A stretch of DNA of 64,000 nucleotides from Sipunculus nudus (lineage: Eukaryota; Annelida; Sipuncula; Golfingiida; Sipunculidae): contig CM049317.1 in assembly GCA_026874595.1 (NCBI GenBank), forward strand, positions 41,314,401 to 41,378,400. The letters are read 5' to 3'. Each line of letters opens with the position of its first letter. Position 1 is the first letter of the stretch. The position numbers and the translations under genes are program-made. The notes below the pieces were generated by a model that saw only the letters and a list, made by a program, of their open reading frames with translations, searched no databases and had not been told where the DNA came from. Positions 21,231-35,097 of this stretch are shown piece by piece.

Positions 21231-24200
21231 TAAAATCAGTATAAAGCTGAGCTGATGTGGCTAATATTTTGTAGATGTTATATATTGTGATCAGTATAAT
21301 AGCTGAGCTGATGTGGCTAATATTTTGTGGATGTTATATATTGTGGACAGTATAAAAGCTGAGCTGATGTGGCTAATATTTTGTAGATGTTATATAGTAT
21401 GGACATTATAAAGCTGAGCTGATGTGGCTAATATTTTGTAAATGTTATATGTTGTGGACAGTATTAAAGCTGAGCTGATGTGGCTAATTTTGTAGATGTT
21501 ATATGTTGTGGACAGTATAAAAGCTGTGCTGATGTGGCTCATGTTGTAGATGTTATATGTAGTGGACAGTATAAAAGCTGAGCTGATGTGGCTAATATTT
21601 TGTAGATGTTATATGTTGTGGACAGTATAAAAGCTGAGCTGATGTGGTTAATGTTGTAGATATTATATGTTGTGGACAGTATAAAAGCTGAGCTGATGTG
21701 GCTAATATTTTGTAGATGTTATATGTTGTGGACTGTAGTATAAAAGCTGAGCTGATGTGGCTAATATTTTGTAGATGTTATATGTTGTGGATGGTATAAA
21801 AGCTGTGCTGATGTGGTTAATGTTGTAGATGTTATATGTAGTGGACAGTATAAAAGCTGAGCTGATGAGGCTAATGTTGTAGATGTTATATGTTGTGGAC
21901 TGTATAAAAGCTGAGCTGATGTGGTTAATGCTATAGATGTTATATGTAGTGGACAGTATAAAAGCTGTGCTGATGTGGCTAATGTTGTAGATGTTATATG
22001 TAGTGGACAGTATAAAAGCTGTGCTGATGAGGCTAATGTTGTAGATGTTATATGTTGTGGACTGTATAAAAGCTGTGCTGATGTGGTTAATGTTGTAGAA
22101 GTTATATGGAGTGGACAGTATAAAAGCTGAGCTGATGTGGTTAATGTTGTAGATGTTATATGTAGTGGACAGTATAAAAGCTGAGCTGATGTGGTTAATG
22201 TTGTAGATGTTATATGTTGTGGACAGTATAAAAGCTGTGCTGATGAGGCTAATATTGTAGATGTTATATGTTGTGGACATTATAAAAGCTGTGCTGATGT
22301 GGCTAATGTTGTAGATGTTATATGTTGTGGACAGTATAAAAGCTGTGCTGATGAGGCTAATATTGTAGATGTTATATGTTGTGGACAGTATAAAAGCTGT
22401 GCTGATGTGGCTAATGTTGTAGATGTTATATGTTGTGGACAATATAAAAGCTGAGCTGATGTGGTTAATGTTGTAGATGTTATATGTAGTGGACAGTATA
22501 AAAGCTGTGCTGATGAGGCTAATATTGTAGATGTTATATGTTGTGGACAGAATAAAAGCTGTGCTGATGAGGCTAATGTTGTAGATGTTATATGTTGTGG
22601 ACACTATAAAAGCTGAGCTGATGTGGTTAATGTTGTAGATGTTATATGTTGTGGACAGTATAAAAGCTGTGCTGATGAGGCTAATATTGTAGATGTTATA
22701 TGTTGTGGACAGTATAAAAGCTGTGCTGATGTGGCTAATGTTGTAGATGTTATATGTTGTGGACAGTATAAAAGCTGAGCTGATGTGGTTAATGTTGTAG
22801 ATGTTATATGTAGTGGACTGTATAAAAGCTGTGCTGATGAGGTTAATGTCGTAGATGTTATATGTTGTGGACAGTATAAAAGCTGAGCTTATGTGGTTAA
22901 TGTTATAGATGTTATATTTAGTGGACTGTATAAAAGCTGTGCTGATGAGGCTAATGTTGTAGATGTTATATGTTGTGGACAGTATAAAAGCTGTGCTGAT
23001 GAGGCTAATGTTGTAGATGTTATATGTAGTGAACTGTATAAAAGCTGTGCTGATGAGGCTAATGTTTTAGATGTTATATGTAGTGGACAGTATTAAAGCT
23101 GAGCTGATGAGGTTAATGTTGAAGATGTTATATGTTGTGGACAGTATAAAAGCTGTGCTGATGTGGTTAATGTTGTAGATGTTATATGTTGTGGACAGTA
23201 TAAAAGCTGTGCTGATGTGGTTAATGTTGTAGATGTTATATGTTGTGGACTGTATAAAAGCTGTGCTGATGTGGTTAATGTTGTAGATGTTATATGTTGT
23301 GGACAGTATAAAAGCTGTGCTGATGAGGCTAATGTTGTAGATGTTATATGTTGTGGACAGTATAAAAGCTGTGCTGATGAGGTTAATGTTGTAGATGTTA
23401 TATGTAGTGGACTGTATAAAAGCTGTGCTGATGAGGCTAATGTTGTAGATGTTATATGTTGTGGACAGTATAAAAGCTGTGCTGATGAGGCTAATGTTGT
23501 AGATGTTATATGTTGTGGACAGTATAAAAGCTGTGCTGATGAGGCTAATGTTGTAGATGTTATATGCTGTGGACAGTATAAAAGCTGTGCTGATGTGGCT
23601 AATATTGTAGATGTTATATGTTGTGGACAGTATAAAAGCTGTGCTGATGAGGCTAATGTTGTAGATGTTATATGTTGTGGACAGTATAAAAGCTGTGCTG
23701 ATGTGGCTAATGTTGTAGATGTTATATGTTGTGGACAGTACAAAAGCTGAGCTGATGTGGTTAATGTTGTAGATGTTATATGTAGTGGACTGTATAAAAG
23801 CTGTGCTGATGAGGCTAATGTTGTAGATGTTATATGTTGTGGACAGTATAAAAGCTGAGCTGATGTGGTTAATGTTGTAGATGTTATATGTAGTGGACTG
23901 TATAAAAGCTGTGCTGATGAGGCTAATATTGTAGATGTTATATGTAGTGGACAGTATAAAAGCTGTGCTGATGAGGCTAATGTTGTAGATGTTATATGTT
24001 GTGGACAGTATAAAAGCTGTGCTGATGAGGCTAATATTGTAGATGTTATATGTTGTGGACAGTAAAAAAGCTGAGCTGATGTGGTTAATGTTGTAGATGT
24101 TATATGTTGTGGACAGTATTAAAGCTGAGCTGATGTGGTTAATGTTGTAGATGTTATATGTAGTGGACAGTATAAAAGCTGTGCTGATGTGGCTAATATT

Positions 24201-27200
24201 TTGTAGATGTTATATGTTGTGGACAGTATTAAAGCTGTGCTGATGTGGTTAATGTTGTAGATGTTATATGTTGTGGACAGTATAAAAGCTGAGCTGATGA
24301 GGCTAATGTTGTAGATGTTATATGTTGTGGACAGTATTAAAGCTGTGCTGATGTGGCTAATATTTTGTAGATGTTATATGTTGTGGACAGTATTAAAGCT
24401 GTGCTGATGTGGTTAATGTTGTAGATGTTATATGTTGTGGACAGTATAAAAGCTGAGCTGATGAGGCTAATGTTGTAGATGTTATATGTTGTGGACTGTA
24501 TAAAAGCTGAGCTGATGTGGCTAATGTTGTAGATGTTATATGTTGTGGACAGTATAAAAGCTGAGCTGATGTGGTTAATGTTGTAGATGTTATATGTAGT
24601 GGACAGTATAAAAGCTGTGCTAATGAGGCTAATATTGTAGATGTTATATGTTGTGGACAGTATAAAAGCTGAGCTGATGTGGTTAATGTTGTAGATGTTA
24701 TATGTTGTGGACAGTATAAAAGCTGAGCTGATGTGGCTAATGTTTTAGATGTTATATGTTGTGGACAGTATAAAAGCTGTGCTGATGAGGCTAATATTGT
24801 AGATGTTATATGTTGTGGACAGTATAAAAGCTGTGCTGATGTGGCTAATGTTGTAGATGTTATATGTTGTGGACAGTATAAAAGCTGAGCTGATGAGGCT
24901 AATGTTGTAGATGTTATATGCTGTGGACAGTACAAAAGCTGAGCCGATGTGGCTAATATTTTGTAGATGTTATATGTTGTGGACAGTATAAAAGCTGTGC
25001 TGATGTGGCTAATATTTTGTAGATGTTATATGTTGTGGACAGTATAAAAGCTGTGCTGATGTGGCTAATATTTTGTAGATGTTATATGTTGTGGACAGTA
25101 TAAAAGCTGTGCTGATGTGGCTAATATTTTGTAGATGTTATATGTTGTGGACAGTATAAAAGCTGTGCTGATGTGGTTAATGTTGTAGATGTTATATGTT
25201 GTGGACAGTATAAAAGCTGAGCTGATGTGGCTAATATTTTGTAGATGTTATATGTAGTGGACAGTATAAAAGCTGTGCTGATGTGGCTAATATTTTGTAG
25301 ATGTTATATGTTGTGGACAGTATAAAAGCTGTGCTGATGAGGCTAATATTGTAGATGTTATATGTTGTGGACAGTATAAAAGCTGTGCTGATGTGGCTAA
25401 TGTTGTAGATGTTATATGTTGTGGACAGTATAAAAGCTGAGCTGATGTGGTTAATGTTGTAGATGTTATATTTAGTGGACAGTATAAAAGCTGTGCTGAT
25501 GAGGCTAATATTGTAGATGTTATATGTTGTGGACAGTATAAAAGCTGAGCTGATGTGGTTAATGTTGTAGATGTTATATGTTGTGGACAGTATAAAAGCT
25601 GAGCTGATGAGGCTAATGTTGTAGATGTTATATGTTGTGGACTGTATAAAAGCTGAGCTGATGTGGTTAATGTTGTAGATGTTATATGTTGTGGACAGTA
25701 TAAAAGCTGTGCTGATGTGGCTAATGTTGTAGATGTTATATGTAGTGGACAGTATAAAGGCTGTGCCTTGAGGCTAATATTGTAGATGTTATATGTTGTG
25801 GACAGTATAAAAGCTGTGTTGATGTGGTTAATGTTGTAGATGTTATATGTAGTGGACAGTATAAAAGCTGTGCTGATGAGGCTAATGTTGTAGATGTTAT
25901 ATGTTGTGGACAGTATAAAAGCTGTGCTGATGTGGTAAATGTTGTAGATGTTATATGTTGTGGACAGTATAAAAGCTGAGCTGATGAGGCTAATGTTGTA
26001 GATGTTATATGTTGTGGACTGTATAAAAGCTGAGCTGATGTGGTTAATGTTGTAGATGTTATATGTTGTGGACAGTATAAAAGCTGTGCTGATGTGGTTA
26101 ATGTTGTAGATGTTATATGTAGTGGACAGTATAAAAGCTGTGCTGATGTGGCTAATGTTGTAGATGTTATATGTTGTGGACAGTATAAAAGCTGAGCTGA
26201 TGTGGCTAATGTTGTAGATGTTATATGTTGTGGACAGTATAAAAGCTGTGCTGATGTGGTTAATGTTGTAGATGTTATATGTTGTGGACAGTATAAAAGC
26301 TGAGCTGATGAGGCTAATGTTGTAGATGTTATATGTTGTGGACTGTATAAAAGCTGAGCTGATGTGGCTAATATTTTGTAGATGTTATATGTTGTGGACA
26401 GTATAAAAGCTGTGCTGATGTGGCTAATATTTTGTAGATGTTATATGTTGTGGACAGTATAAAAGCTGTGCTGATGTGGCTAATATTTTGTAGATGTTAT
26501 ATGTTGTGGACAGTATAAAAGCTGTGCTGATGTGGTTAATGTTGTAGATGTTATATGTTGTGGACAGTATAAAAGCTGAGCTGATGTGGCTAATATTTTG
26601 TAGATGTTATATGTAGTGGACAGTATAAAAGCTGTGCTGATGTGGCTAATATTTTGTAGATGTTATATGTTGTGGATAGTATAAAAGCTGTGCTGATGTG
26701 GTTAATGTTGTAGATGTTATATGTAGTGGACAGTATAAAAGCTGAGCTTATGTGGCTAATGTTGTAGATGTTATATGTAGTGGACAGTATAAAAGCTGTG
26801 CTGATGAGGCTAATGTTGTAGATGTTATATGTTGTGCACAGTATAAAAGCTGTGCTGATGAGGCTAATGTTGTAGATGTTATATAGTGTGGACAGTATAA
26901 AAGCTGAGCTGATGTGGCTAATATTTTGTAGATGTTATATGTTGTGGACAGTATAAAAGCTGTGCTGATGTGGCTAATATTTTGTAGATGTTATATGTTG
27001 TGGACAGTATAAAAGCTGTGCTGATGTGGCTAATGTTGTAGATGTTATATGTAGTGGACAGTATAAAAGCTGTGCTGATGAGGCTAATGTTGTAGATGTT
27101 ATATGTTGTGGATAGTATAAAAGCTGAGCTGATGTGGCTAATGTTGTAGATGTTATATGTAGTGGACAGTATAAAAGCTGTGCTGATTTGGCTAATGTTG

Positions 27201-30200
27201 TAGATGTTATATGTAGTGGACAGTATAAAAGCTGTGCTGATGTGGCTAATGTTGTAGATGTTATATGTAGTGGACAGTATAAAAGCTGTGCTGATGTGGT
27301 TAATGTTGTAGATGTTATATGTAGTGGACAGTATAAAAGCTGTGCTGATGTGGCTAATGTTGTAGATGTTATATGTGGTGGACAGTATAAAAGCTGTGCT
27401 GATGAGGCTAATGTTGTAGATGTTATATGTTGTGGACAGTATAAAAGCTGTGCTGATGAGGCTAATGTTGCAGATGTTATATAGTGTGGACAGTATAAAA
27501 GCTGAGCTGATGTGGCTAATATTTTGTAGATGTTATATGTAGTGGACAGTATAAAAGCTGTGCTGATGTGGCTAATATTTTGTAGATGTTATATGTTGTG
27601 GACAGTATAAAAGCTGAGCTGATGTGGCTAATGTTGTAGATGTTATATGTAGTGGACAGTATAAAAGCTGTGCAGATGTGGCTAATATTTTGTAGATGTT
27701 ATATGTTGTGGACAGTATAAAAGCTGTGCTGATGTGGCTAATATTTTGTAGATGTTATATGTTCTGGACAGTATAAAAGCTGTGCTGATGTGGCTAATAT
27801 TTTGTAGATGTTATATGTAGTGGACAGTATAAAAGCTGTGCTGATGTGGCTAATATTTTGTAGATGTTATATGTTGTGGACAGTATAAAAGCTGTGCTGA
27901 TGAGGCTAATATTGTAAATGTTATATGTTGTGGACAGTATAAAAGCTGTGCTGATGTGGCTAATGTTGTAGATGTTATATGTTGTGGACAGTATAAAAGC
28001 TGAGCTGATGTGGTTAATGTTGTAGATGTTATATTTAGTGGACAGTATAAAAGCTGTGCTGATGAGGCTAATATTGTAGATGTTATATGTTGTGGACAGT
28101 ATAAAAGCTGAGCTGATGTGGTTAATGTTGTAGATGTTATATGTAGTGGACAGTATAAAAGCTGTGCTGATGTGGCTAATATTTTGTAGATGTTATATGT
28201 TGTGGACAGTATTAAAGCTGTGCTGATGTGGTTAATGTTGTAGATGTTATATGTTGTGGACAGTATAAAAGCTGAGCTGATGAGGCTAATGTTGTAGATG
28301 TTATATGTTGTGGACAGTATTAAAGCTGTGCTGATGTGGCTAATATTTTGTAGATGTTATATGTTGTGGACAGTATTAAAGCTGTGCTGATGTGGTTAAT
28401 GTTGTAGATGTTATATGTTGTGGACAGTATAAAAGCTGAGCTGATGAGGCTAATGTTGTAGATGTTATATGTTGTGGACTGTATAAAAGCTGAGCTGATG
28501 TGGCTAATGTTGTAGATGTTATATGTTGTGGACAGTATAAAAGCTGAGCTGATGTGGTTAATGTTGTAGATGTTATATGTAGTGGACAGTATAAAAGCTG
28601 TGCTGATGAGGCTAATATTGTAGATGTTATATGTTGTGGACAGTATAAAAGCTGAGCTGATGTGGTTAATGTTGTAGATGTTATATGTTGTGGACAGTAT
28701 AAAAGCTGAGCTGATGTGGCTTATGTTTTAGATGTTATATGTTGTGGACAGTATAAAAGCTGTGCTGATGAGGCTAATATTGTAGATGTTATATGTTGTG
28801 GACAGTATAAAAGCTGTGCTGATGTGGCTAATGTTGTAGCTGTTATATGTTGTGGACAGTATAAAAGCTGAGCTGATGAGGCTAATGTTGTAGATGTTAT
28901 ATGCTGTGGACAGTACAAAAGCTGAGCTGATGTGGCTAATATTTTGTAGATGTTATATGTTGTGGACAGTATAAAAGCTGTGCTGATGTGGCTAATATTT
29001 TGTAGATGTTATATGTTGTGGACAGTATAAAAGCTGTGCTGATGTGGCTAATATTTTGTAGATGTTATATGTTGTGGACAGTATAAAAGCTGTGCTGATG
29101 TGGCTAATATTTTGTAGATGTTATATGTTGTGGACAGTATAAAAGCTGTGCTGATGTGGTTAATGTTGTAGATGTTATATGTTGTGGACAGTATAAAAGC
29201 TGAGCTGATGTGGCTAATATTTTGTAGATGTTATATGTAGTGGACAGTATAAAAGCTATGCTGATGTGGCTAATATTTTGTAGATGTTATATTTAGTGGA
29301 CAGTATAAAAGCTGTGCTGATGAGGCTAATATTGTAGATGTTATATGTTGTGGACAGTATAAAAGCTGAGCTGATGTGGTTAATGTTGTAGATGTTATAT
29401 GTTGTGGACAGTATAAAAGCTGAGCTGATGAGGCTAATGTTGTAGATGTTATATGTTGTGGACTGTATAAAAGCTGAGCTGATGTGGTTAATGTTGTAGA
29501 TGTTATATGTTGTGGACAGTATAAAAGCTGTGCTGATGTGGCTAATGTTGTAGATGTTATATGTAGTGGACAGTATAAAGGCTGTGCCTTGAGGCTAATA
29601 TTGTAGATGTTATATGTTGTGGACAGTATAAAAGCTGTGCTGATGTGGTTAATGTTGTAGATGTTATATGTAGTGGACAGTATAAAAGCTGTGCTGATGA
29701 GGCTAATGTTGTAGATGTTATATGTTGTGGACAGTATAAAAGCTGTGCTGATGTGGTTAATGTTGTAGATGTTATATGTTGTGGACAGTATAAAAGCTGA
29801 GCTGATGAGGCTAATGTTGTAGATGTTATATGTTGTGGACTGTATAAAAGCTGAGCTGATGTGGTTAATGTTGTAGATATTATATGTTGTGGACAGTATA
29901 AAAGCTGTGCTGATGTGGTTAATGTTGTAGATGTTATATGTAGTGGACAGTATAAAAGCTGTGCGGATGTGGCTAATGTTGTAGATGTTATATGTTGTGG
30001 ACAGTATAAAAGCTGAGCTGATGTGGCTAATGTTGTAGATGTTATATGTTGTGGACAGTATAAAAGCTGTGCTGATGTGGTTAATGTTGTAGATGTTATA
30101 TGTTGTGGACAGTATAAAAGCTGAGCTGATGAGGCTAATGTTGTAGATGTTATATGTTGTGGACTGTATAAAAGCTGAGCTGATGTGGCTAATATTTTGT

Positions 30201-33200
30201 AGATGTTATATGTTGTGGACAGTATAAAAGCTGTGCTGATGTGGCTAATATTTTGTAGATGTTATATGTTGTGGACAGTATAAAAGCTGTGCTTATGTGG
30301 CTAATATTTTGTAGATGTTATATGTTGTGGACAGTATAAAAGCTGTGCTGATGTGGTTAATGTTGTAGATGTTATATGTTGTGGACAGTATAAAAGCTGA
30401 GCTGATGTGGCTAATATTTTGTAGATGTTATATGTAGTGGACAGTATAAAAGCTGTGCTGATGTGGCTAATATTTTGTAGATGTTATATGTTGTGGATAG
30501 TATAAAAGCTGTGCTGATGTGGTTAATGTTGTAGATGTTATATGTAGTGGACAGTATAAAAGCTGTGCTGATGTGGCTAATGTTGTAGATGTTATATGTA
30601 GTGGACAGTATAAAAGCTGTGCTGATGAGGCTAATGTTGTAGATGTTATATGTTGTGGACAGTATAAAAGCTGTGCTGATGAGGCTAATGTTGTAGATGT
30701 TATATAGTGTGGACAGTATAAAAGCTGAGCTGATGTGGCTAATATTTTGTAGATGTTATATGTTGTGGACAGTATAAAAGCTGTGCTGATGTGGCTAATA
30801 TTATGTAGATGTTATATGTTGTGGACAGTATAAAAGCTGTGCTGATGTGGCTAATGTTGTAGATGTTATATGTAGTGGACAGTATAAAAGCTGTGCTGAT
30901 GAGGCTAATGTTGTAGATGTTATATGTTGTGGACAGTATAAAAGCTGAGCTGATGTGGCTAATGTTGTAGATGTTATATGTAGTGGACAGTATAAAAGCT
31001 GTGCTGATTTGGCTAATGTTGTAGATGTTATATGTAGTGGACAGTAAAAAAGCTGTGCTGATGTGGCTAATGTTGTAGATGTTATATGTAGTGGACAGTA
31101 TAAAAGCTGTGCTGATGTGGTTAATGTTGTAGATGTTATATGTAGTGGACAGTATAAAAGCTGTGCTGATGTGGCTAATGTTGTAGATGTTATATGTAGT
31201 GGACAGTATAAAAGCTGTGCTGATGTGGCTAATATTTTGTAGATGTTATATGTTGTGGACAGTATAAAAGCTGTGCTGATGTGGCTAATGTTGTAGATGT
31301 CATATGTAGTGGACAGTATAAAAGCTGAGCTCATGTGGCTAATGTTGTAGATGTTATATGTAGTGGACAGTATAAAAGCTGTGCTGATGTGGCTAATATT
31401 TTGTAGATGTTATATGTTGTGGACAGTATAAAAGCTGAGCTGATGTGGCTAATGTTGTAGATGTTATATGTAGTGGACAGTATAAAAGCTGTGCTGATGT
31501 GGCTAATATTTTGTAGATGTTATATGTTGTGGACAGTATAAAAGCTGTGCTGATGTGGCTAATATTGTAGATGTTATATGTTCTGGACAGTATAAAAGCT
31601 GTGCTGATGTGGCTAATATTGTAGATGTTATATGTTGTGGACAGTATAAAAGCTGTGCTGATGTGGCTAATATTTTGTAAATGTTATATGTAGTGGACAG
31701 TATAAAAGCTGTGCTGATGAGGCTAATGTTGTAGATGTTATATGTTGTGGACAGTATAAAAGCTGAGCTGATGTGGCTAATGTTGTAGATGTTATATGTA
31801 GTGGACAGTATAAAAGCTGAGCTGATGAGGCTAATGTTGTAGATGTCATATGTAGTGGACAGTATAAAAGCTGAGCTCATGTGGCTAATGTTGTAGATGT
31901 TATATGTAGTGGACAGTATAAAAGCTGTGCTGATGTGGCTAATATTTTGTAAATGTTATATGTAGTGGACAGTATAAAAGCTGTGCTGATGAGGCTAATG
32001 TTGTAGATGTTATATGTTGTGGACAGTATAAAAGCTGTGCTCATGTGGCTAATGTTGTAGATGTTATATGTAGTGGACAGTATAAAAGCTGAGCTGATGA
32101 GGCTAATGTTGTAGATGTTATTTGTTGTGGACAGTATAAAAGCTGTGCTGATGTGGCTAATGTTGTAGATGTTATATGTAGTGGACAGTATAAAAGCTGT
32201 GCTGATGTGGGTAATGTTGTAGATGTTATATGTAGTGGACAGTATAAAAGCTGTGCTGATGTGGCTAATGTTGTAGATGTTATTTGTTGTGGACAGTATA
32301 AAAGCTGTGCTGATGTGGCTAATGTTGTAGATGTTATATGTAGTGGACAGTATAAAAGCTGTGCTGATGTGGGTAATGTTGTAGATGTTATATGTAGTGG
32401 ACAGTATAAAAGCTGAGCTGATGAGGCTAATGTTGTAGATGTTATATGTTGTGGACAGTATAAAAGCTGAGCTGATGTGGCTAATATTTTGTAGATGTTA
32501 TATGTAGTGGACAGTATAAAAGCTGTGCTGATGTGGCTAATATTTTGTAGATGTTATATGTTGTGGACAGTATAAAAGCTGTGCTGATGTGGTTAATGTT
32601 GTAGATGTTATATGTAGTGGACAGTATAAAAGCTGAGCTGATGTGGCTAATGTTGTAGATGTTATATGTAGTGGACAGTATAAAAGCTGTGCTGATGTGG
32701 CTAATGTTGTAGATGTTAAATGTTGTGGACAGTATAAAAGCTGAGCTGATGAGGCTAATGTTGTAGATGTTATATGTTGTGGACAGTATAAAAGCTGTGC
32801 TGATGTGGTTAATGTTGTAGATGTTATATGTAGTGGACAGTATAAAAGCTGATCTGATGAGGCTAATGTTGTAGATGTTATATGTTGTGGACAGTATAAA
32901 AGCTGTGCTGATGTGGCTAATATTTTGTAGATGTTATATGTAGTGGACAGTATAAAAGCTGTGCTGATGTGGTTAATGTTGTAGATGTTATATGTAGTGG
33001 ACAGTATAAAAGCTGTGCTGATGTGGCTAATGTTGTAGATGTTATATGTTGTGGACAGTATAAAAGCTGTGCTGATGAGGCTAATGTTGTAGATGTTATA
33101 TAGTGTGGACAGGATAAAAGCTGTGCTGATGTGGCTAATATTTTGTAGATGTTATATGTTGTGGACAGTATAAAAGCTGTGATGATGTGGCTAATATTTT

Positions 33201-34213
33201 GTAGATGTTATATGTTGTGGACAGTATAAAAGCTGTGCTGATGTGGCTAATGTTGTAGATGTTATATGTTGTGGACAGTATAAAAGCTGAGCTGATGTGG
33301 CTAATATTTTGTAGATGTTATATGTAGTGGACAGTATAAAAGCTGTGCTGATGTGGCTAATATTTTGTAGATGTTATATGTTGTGGACAGTATAAAAGCT
33401 GTGCTGATGTGGTTAATGTTGTAGATGTTATATGTAGTGGACAGTATAAAAGCTGTGCTGATGTGGCTAATGTTGTAGATGTTATATGTAGTGGACAGTA
33501 TAAAAGCTGTGCTGATGTGGCTAATGTTGTAGATGTTATATGTTGTGGACAGTATAAAAGCTGAGCTGATGAGGCTAATGTTGTAGATGTTATATGTTGT
33601 GGACAGTATAAAAGCTGTGCTGATGTGGTTAATGTTGTAGATGTTATATGTAGTGGACAGTATAAAAGCTGTGCTGATGTGGTTAATGTTGTAGATGTTA
33701 TATGTAGTGGACAGTATAAAAGCTGTGCTGATGTGGCTAATGTTGTAGATGTTATATGTTGTGGACAGTATAAAAGCTGAGCTGATGAGGCTAATGTTGT
33801 AGATGTTATATGTTGTGGACAGTATAAAAGCTGTGCTGATGTGGTTAATGTTGTAGATTTTATATGTAGTGGACAGTATAAAAGCTGAGCTGATGAGGCT
33901 AATGTTGTAGATGTTATATGTTGTGGACAGTATAAAAGCTGTGCTGATGTGGCTAATATTTTGTAGATGTTATATGTAGTGGACAGTATAAAAGCTGTGC
34001 TGATGAGGCTAATGTTGTAGATGTTATATGTTGTGGACAGTATAAAAGCTGAGCTGATGTGGTTAATGTTGTAGATGTTATATGTTCTGGACAGTATAAA
34101 AGCTGTGCTGATGAGGCTAATGTTGTAGATGTTATATAGTGTGGACAGTATAAAAGCTGAGCTGATGTGGCTAATATTTTGTAGATGTTATATGCTGTGG
34201 ACAGTTTAAAAGT
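21231..34213. repeat. Minisatellite, 54/56-bp unit, about 240 copies (13 kb)
   Basis: Head-to-tail copies of a unit beginning TATAAAAGCTG(A/T)GCTGATG and containing TAGATGTTATATGTTGTGGACAG. The main form is 54 bp; a form with TAATATTTTG in place of TAATGTTG is 56 bp. Diagnostic variants are G(A/T)GCTG, GTGG(C/T)/GAGGC and ATGT(T/A)GTGG. First and last units are decayed, inner ones nearly identical. It fills the intron between the repeat-2 and repeat-3 exons to within ~170 and ~230 bp. The 54-bp length (18 codons) leaves long open frames on both strands; these are not genes. Confidence 0.97.
24120..31190. repeat. Higher-order duplication within the minisatellite
   Basis: A block at ~24120-27370 recurs at ~28100-31190. 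Rare variants match at fixed offsets: GACAGTATTAAAG (24224/28207) and CTGTGGACAGTACAAAAG (24921/28904) at 3983 bp; TAAAGGCTGTGCCTTGAGG (25755/29576) and GCTGATTTGG (27182/31003) at 3821 bp. The 162-bp change of offset is exactly three 54-bp units, so one copy has gained or lost a trimer. A 162-bp trimer period is also visible at 32117-32470 (GGGTAATG and TTATTTG variants). Confidence 0.85.
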
Positions 34214-34384
34214 TAAGCTGATGTGTCTTATCTTTGCAGTGTCTTGGATGTGTTTTATCATGTGGAAATTTCTTGAGGACCCAACATTGTGTTTATAACA
34301 CCTAGACTTTTGACACCATTTGATCAGGATTTTCAAGACTATGAACACTGGGACAGGTTGTGTAAAGTGAACGTGTGTGTATAC

Positions 34385-34483
34385 CTTCTTGTCTCCTCCA
34401 CCAGGTGAATGTTTGATGTTAGACTTGGAACCACACTTGCTCTGAACATTGGAGTAGTCTGTTTTCTTACTGATGATCCGCAC
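34385..34483 (-). CDS. Exon: microtubule-binding repeat 2
   Basis: A 99-bp phase-0/0 exon of 33 codons. Acceptor is TTTTTAATTACAG and donor is GTATAC. The translation begins [12 protein letters not shown], continues [13 protein letters not shown] and ends SPGGGDKK. This is the clearest match to tau in the window: it aligns along its length with tau repeat 2, including the cysteine of SKCGS and the VQIINK-type hexapeptide at the start (here VRIISK). In vertebrate tau this repeat has its own exon (exon 10), symmetric and alternatively spliced; the exon here is also symmetric. The 54/56-bp minisatellite starts only about 170 bp beyond its donor. Confidence 0.92.
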
Positions 34484-34619
34484 CTGTAATTAAAAATGAT
34501 AAACATATATGTTTTAACAATGGGTATTTATGTAGAAAGTGCATAGTGCAACAGTGAACAGTGAAAATAAAATTACCTGCAATCACTGGTGATATTTTTT
34601 ATGCAGTTAACGCAACATG

Positions 34620-34915
34620 TAATGACAATCACACCCACCACCCTCTCCCTCACACTTGCACCCTCTCACTCACATTCCCATACCCTCTCACTCACATTCC
34701 CATACCCTCTCACTCACATTCCCATACCCTCTTACTCACATTCCCATACCCTCTCACTCACATTCCCACACCCTCTCACTTACTCCCACACCCTCCCACA
34801 CCCTCTCAGCCATACCCACAACCTTAAAAACCCACGCCCTCTCACTCACACACCAACACCCTCTCACACCCACACACTTTCACACACACACCCTCTCACA
34901 CCCACACCTTCGAGA
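34620..34915. repeat. Pyrimidine-rich tandem repeat, ~22-bp unit
   Basis: Repeats of CACTCACATTCCCATACCCT drifting into CACACCCTCTCAC. Lies in the intron just upstream of the repeat-2 exon in minus-strand sense, where it reads as a purine-rich tract. Confidence 0.85.
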
Positions 34916-35011
34916 AATTGAGCAAAAACCCTGTTTTACATTAAGACCAAATGGTAATTTTTCTGTTGTCAGAATAGTAGGAAAGATATGTGGTAATTAA
35001 AGTAATGTGTT

Positions 35012-35031
35012 TATCTATCTATCTATCTATC

Positions 35032-35067
<36 letters not shown>

Positions 35068-35097
35068 CACATAAATATGTATATAGATATATATATA
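35012..35097. repeat. TATC / TA microsatellite
   Basis: (TATC)n then (AT)n with variants. Gypsy element 2 is inserted here; the TA repeat continues at 46973. Confidence 0.9.

Noticed and set aside
21702-34100. Many long open frames with 18-residue repeats on both strands of the minisatellite
   Set aside because: The unit is 54 bp, a multiple of three, so any frame lacking a stop in one unit stays open through the array. Both strands are equally open, the 56-bp variant breaks the frames, and no start, signal or splice context supports translation.
21231-34213. Regular repeats resembling a CRISPR array
   Set aside because: Units are contiguous with no unique spacers, there are no cas genes, and the surroundings are eukaryotic exons and retrotransposons.
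34561-35000. Three overlapping His/Pro/Ser/Thr-rich plus-strand ORFs
   Set aside because: All three frames of the CACTCACATTCCCATACCCT tandem repeat are open at once, the sign of a low-complexity tract.
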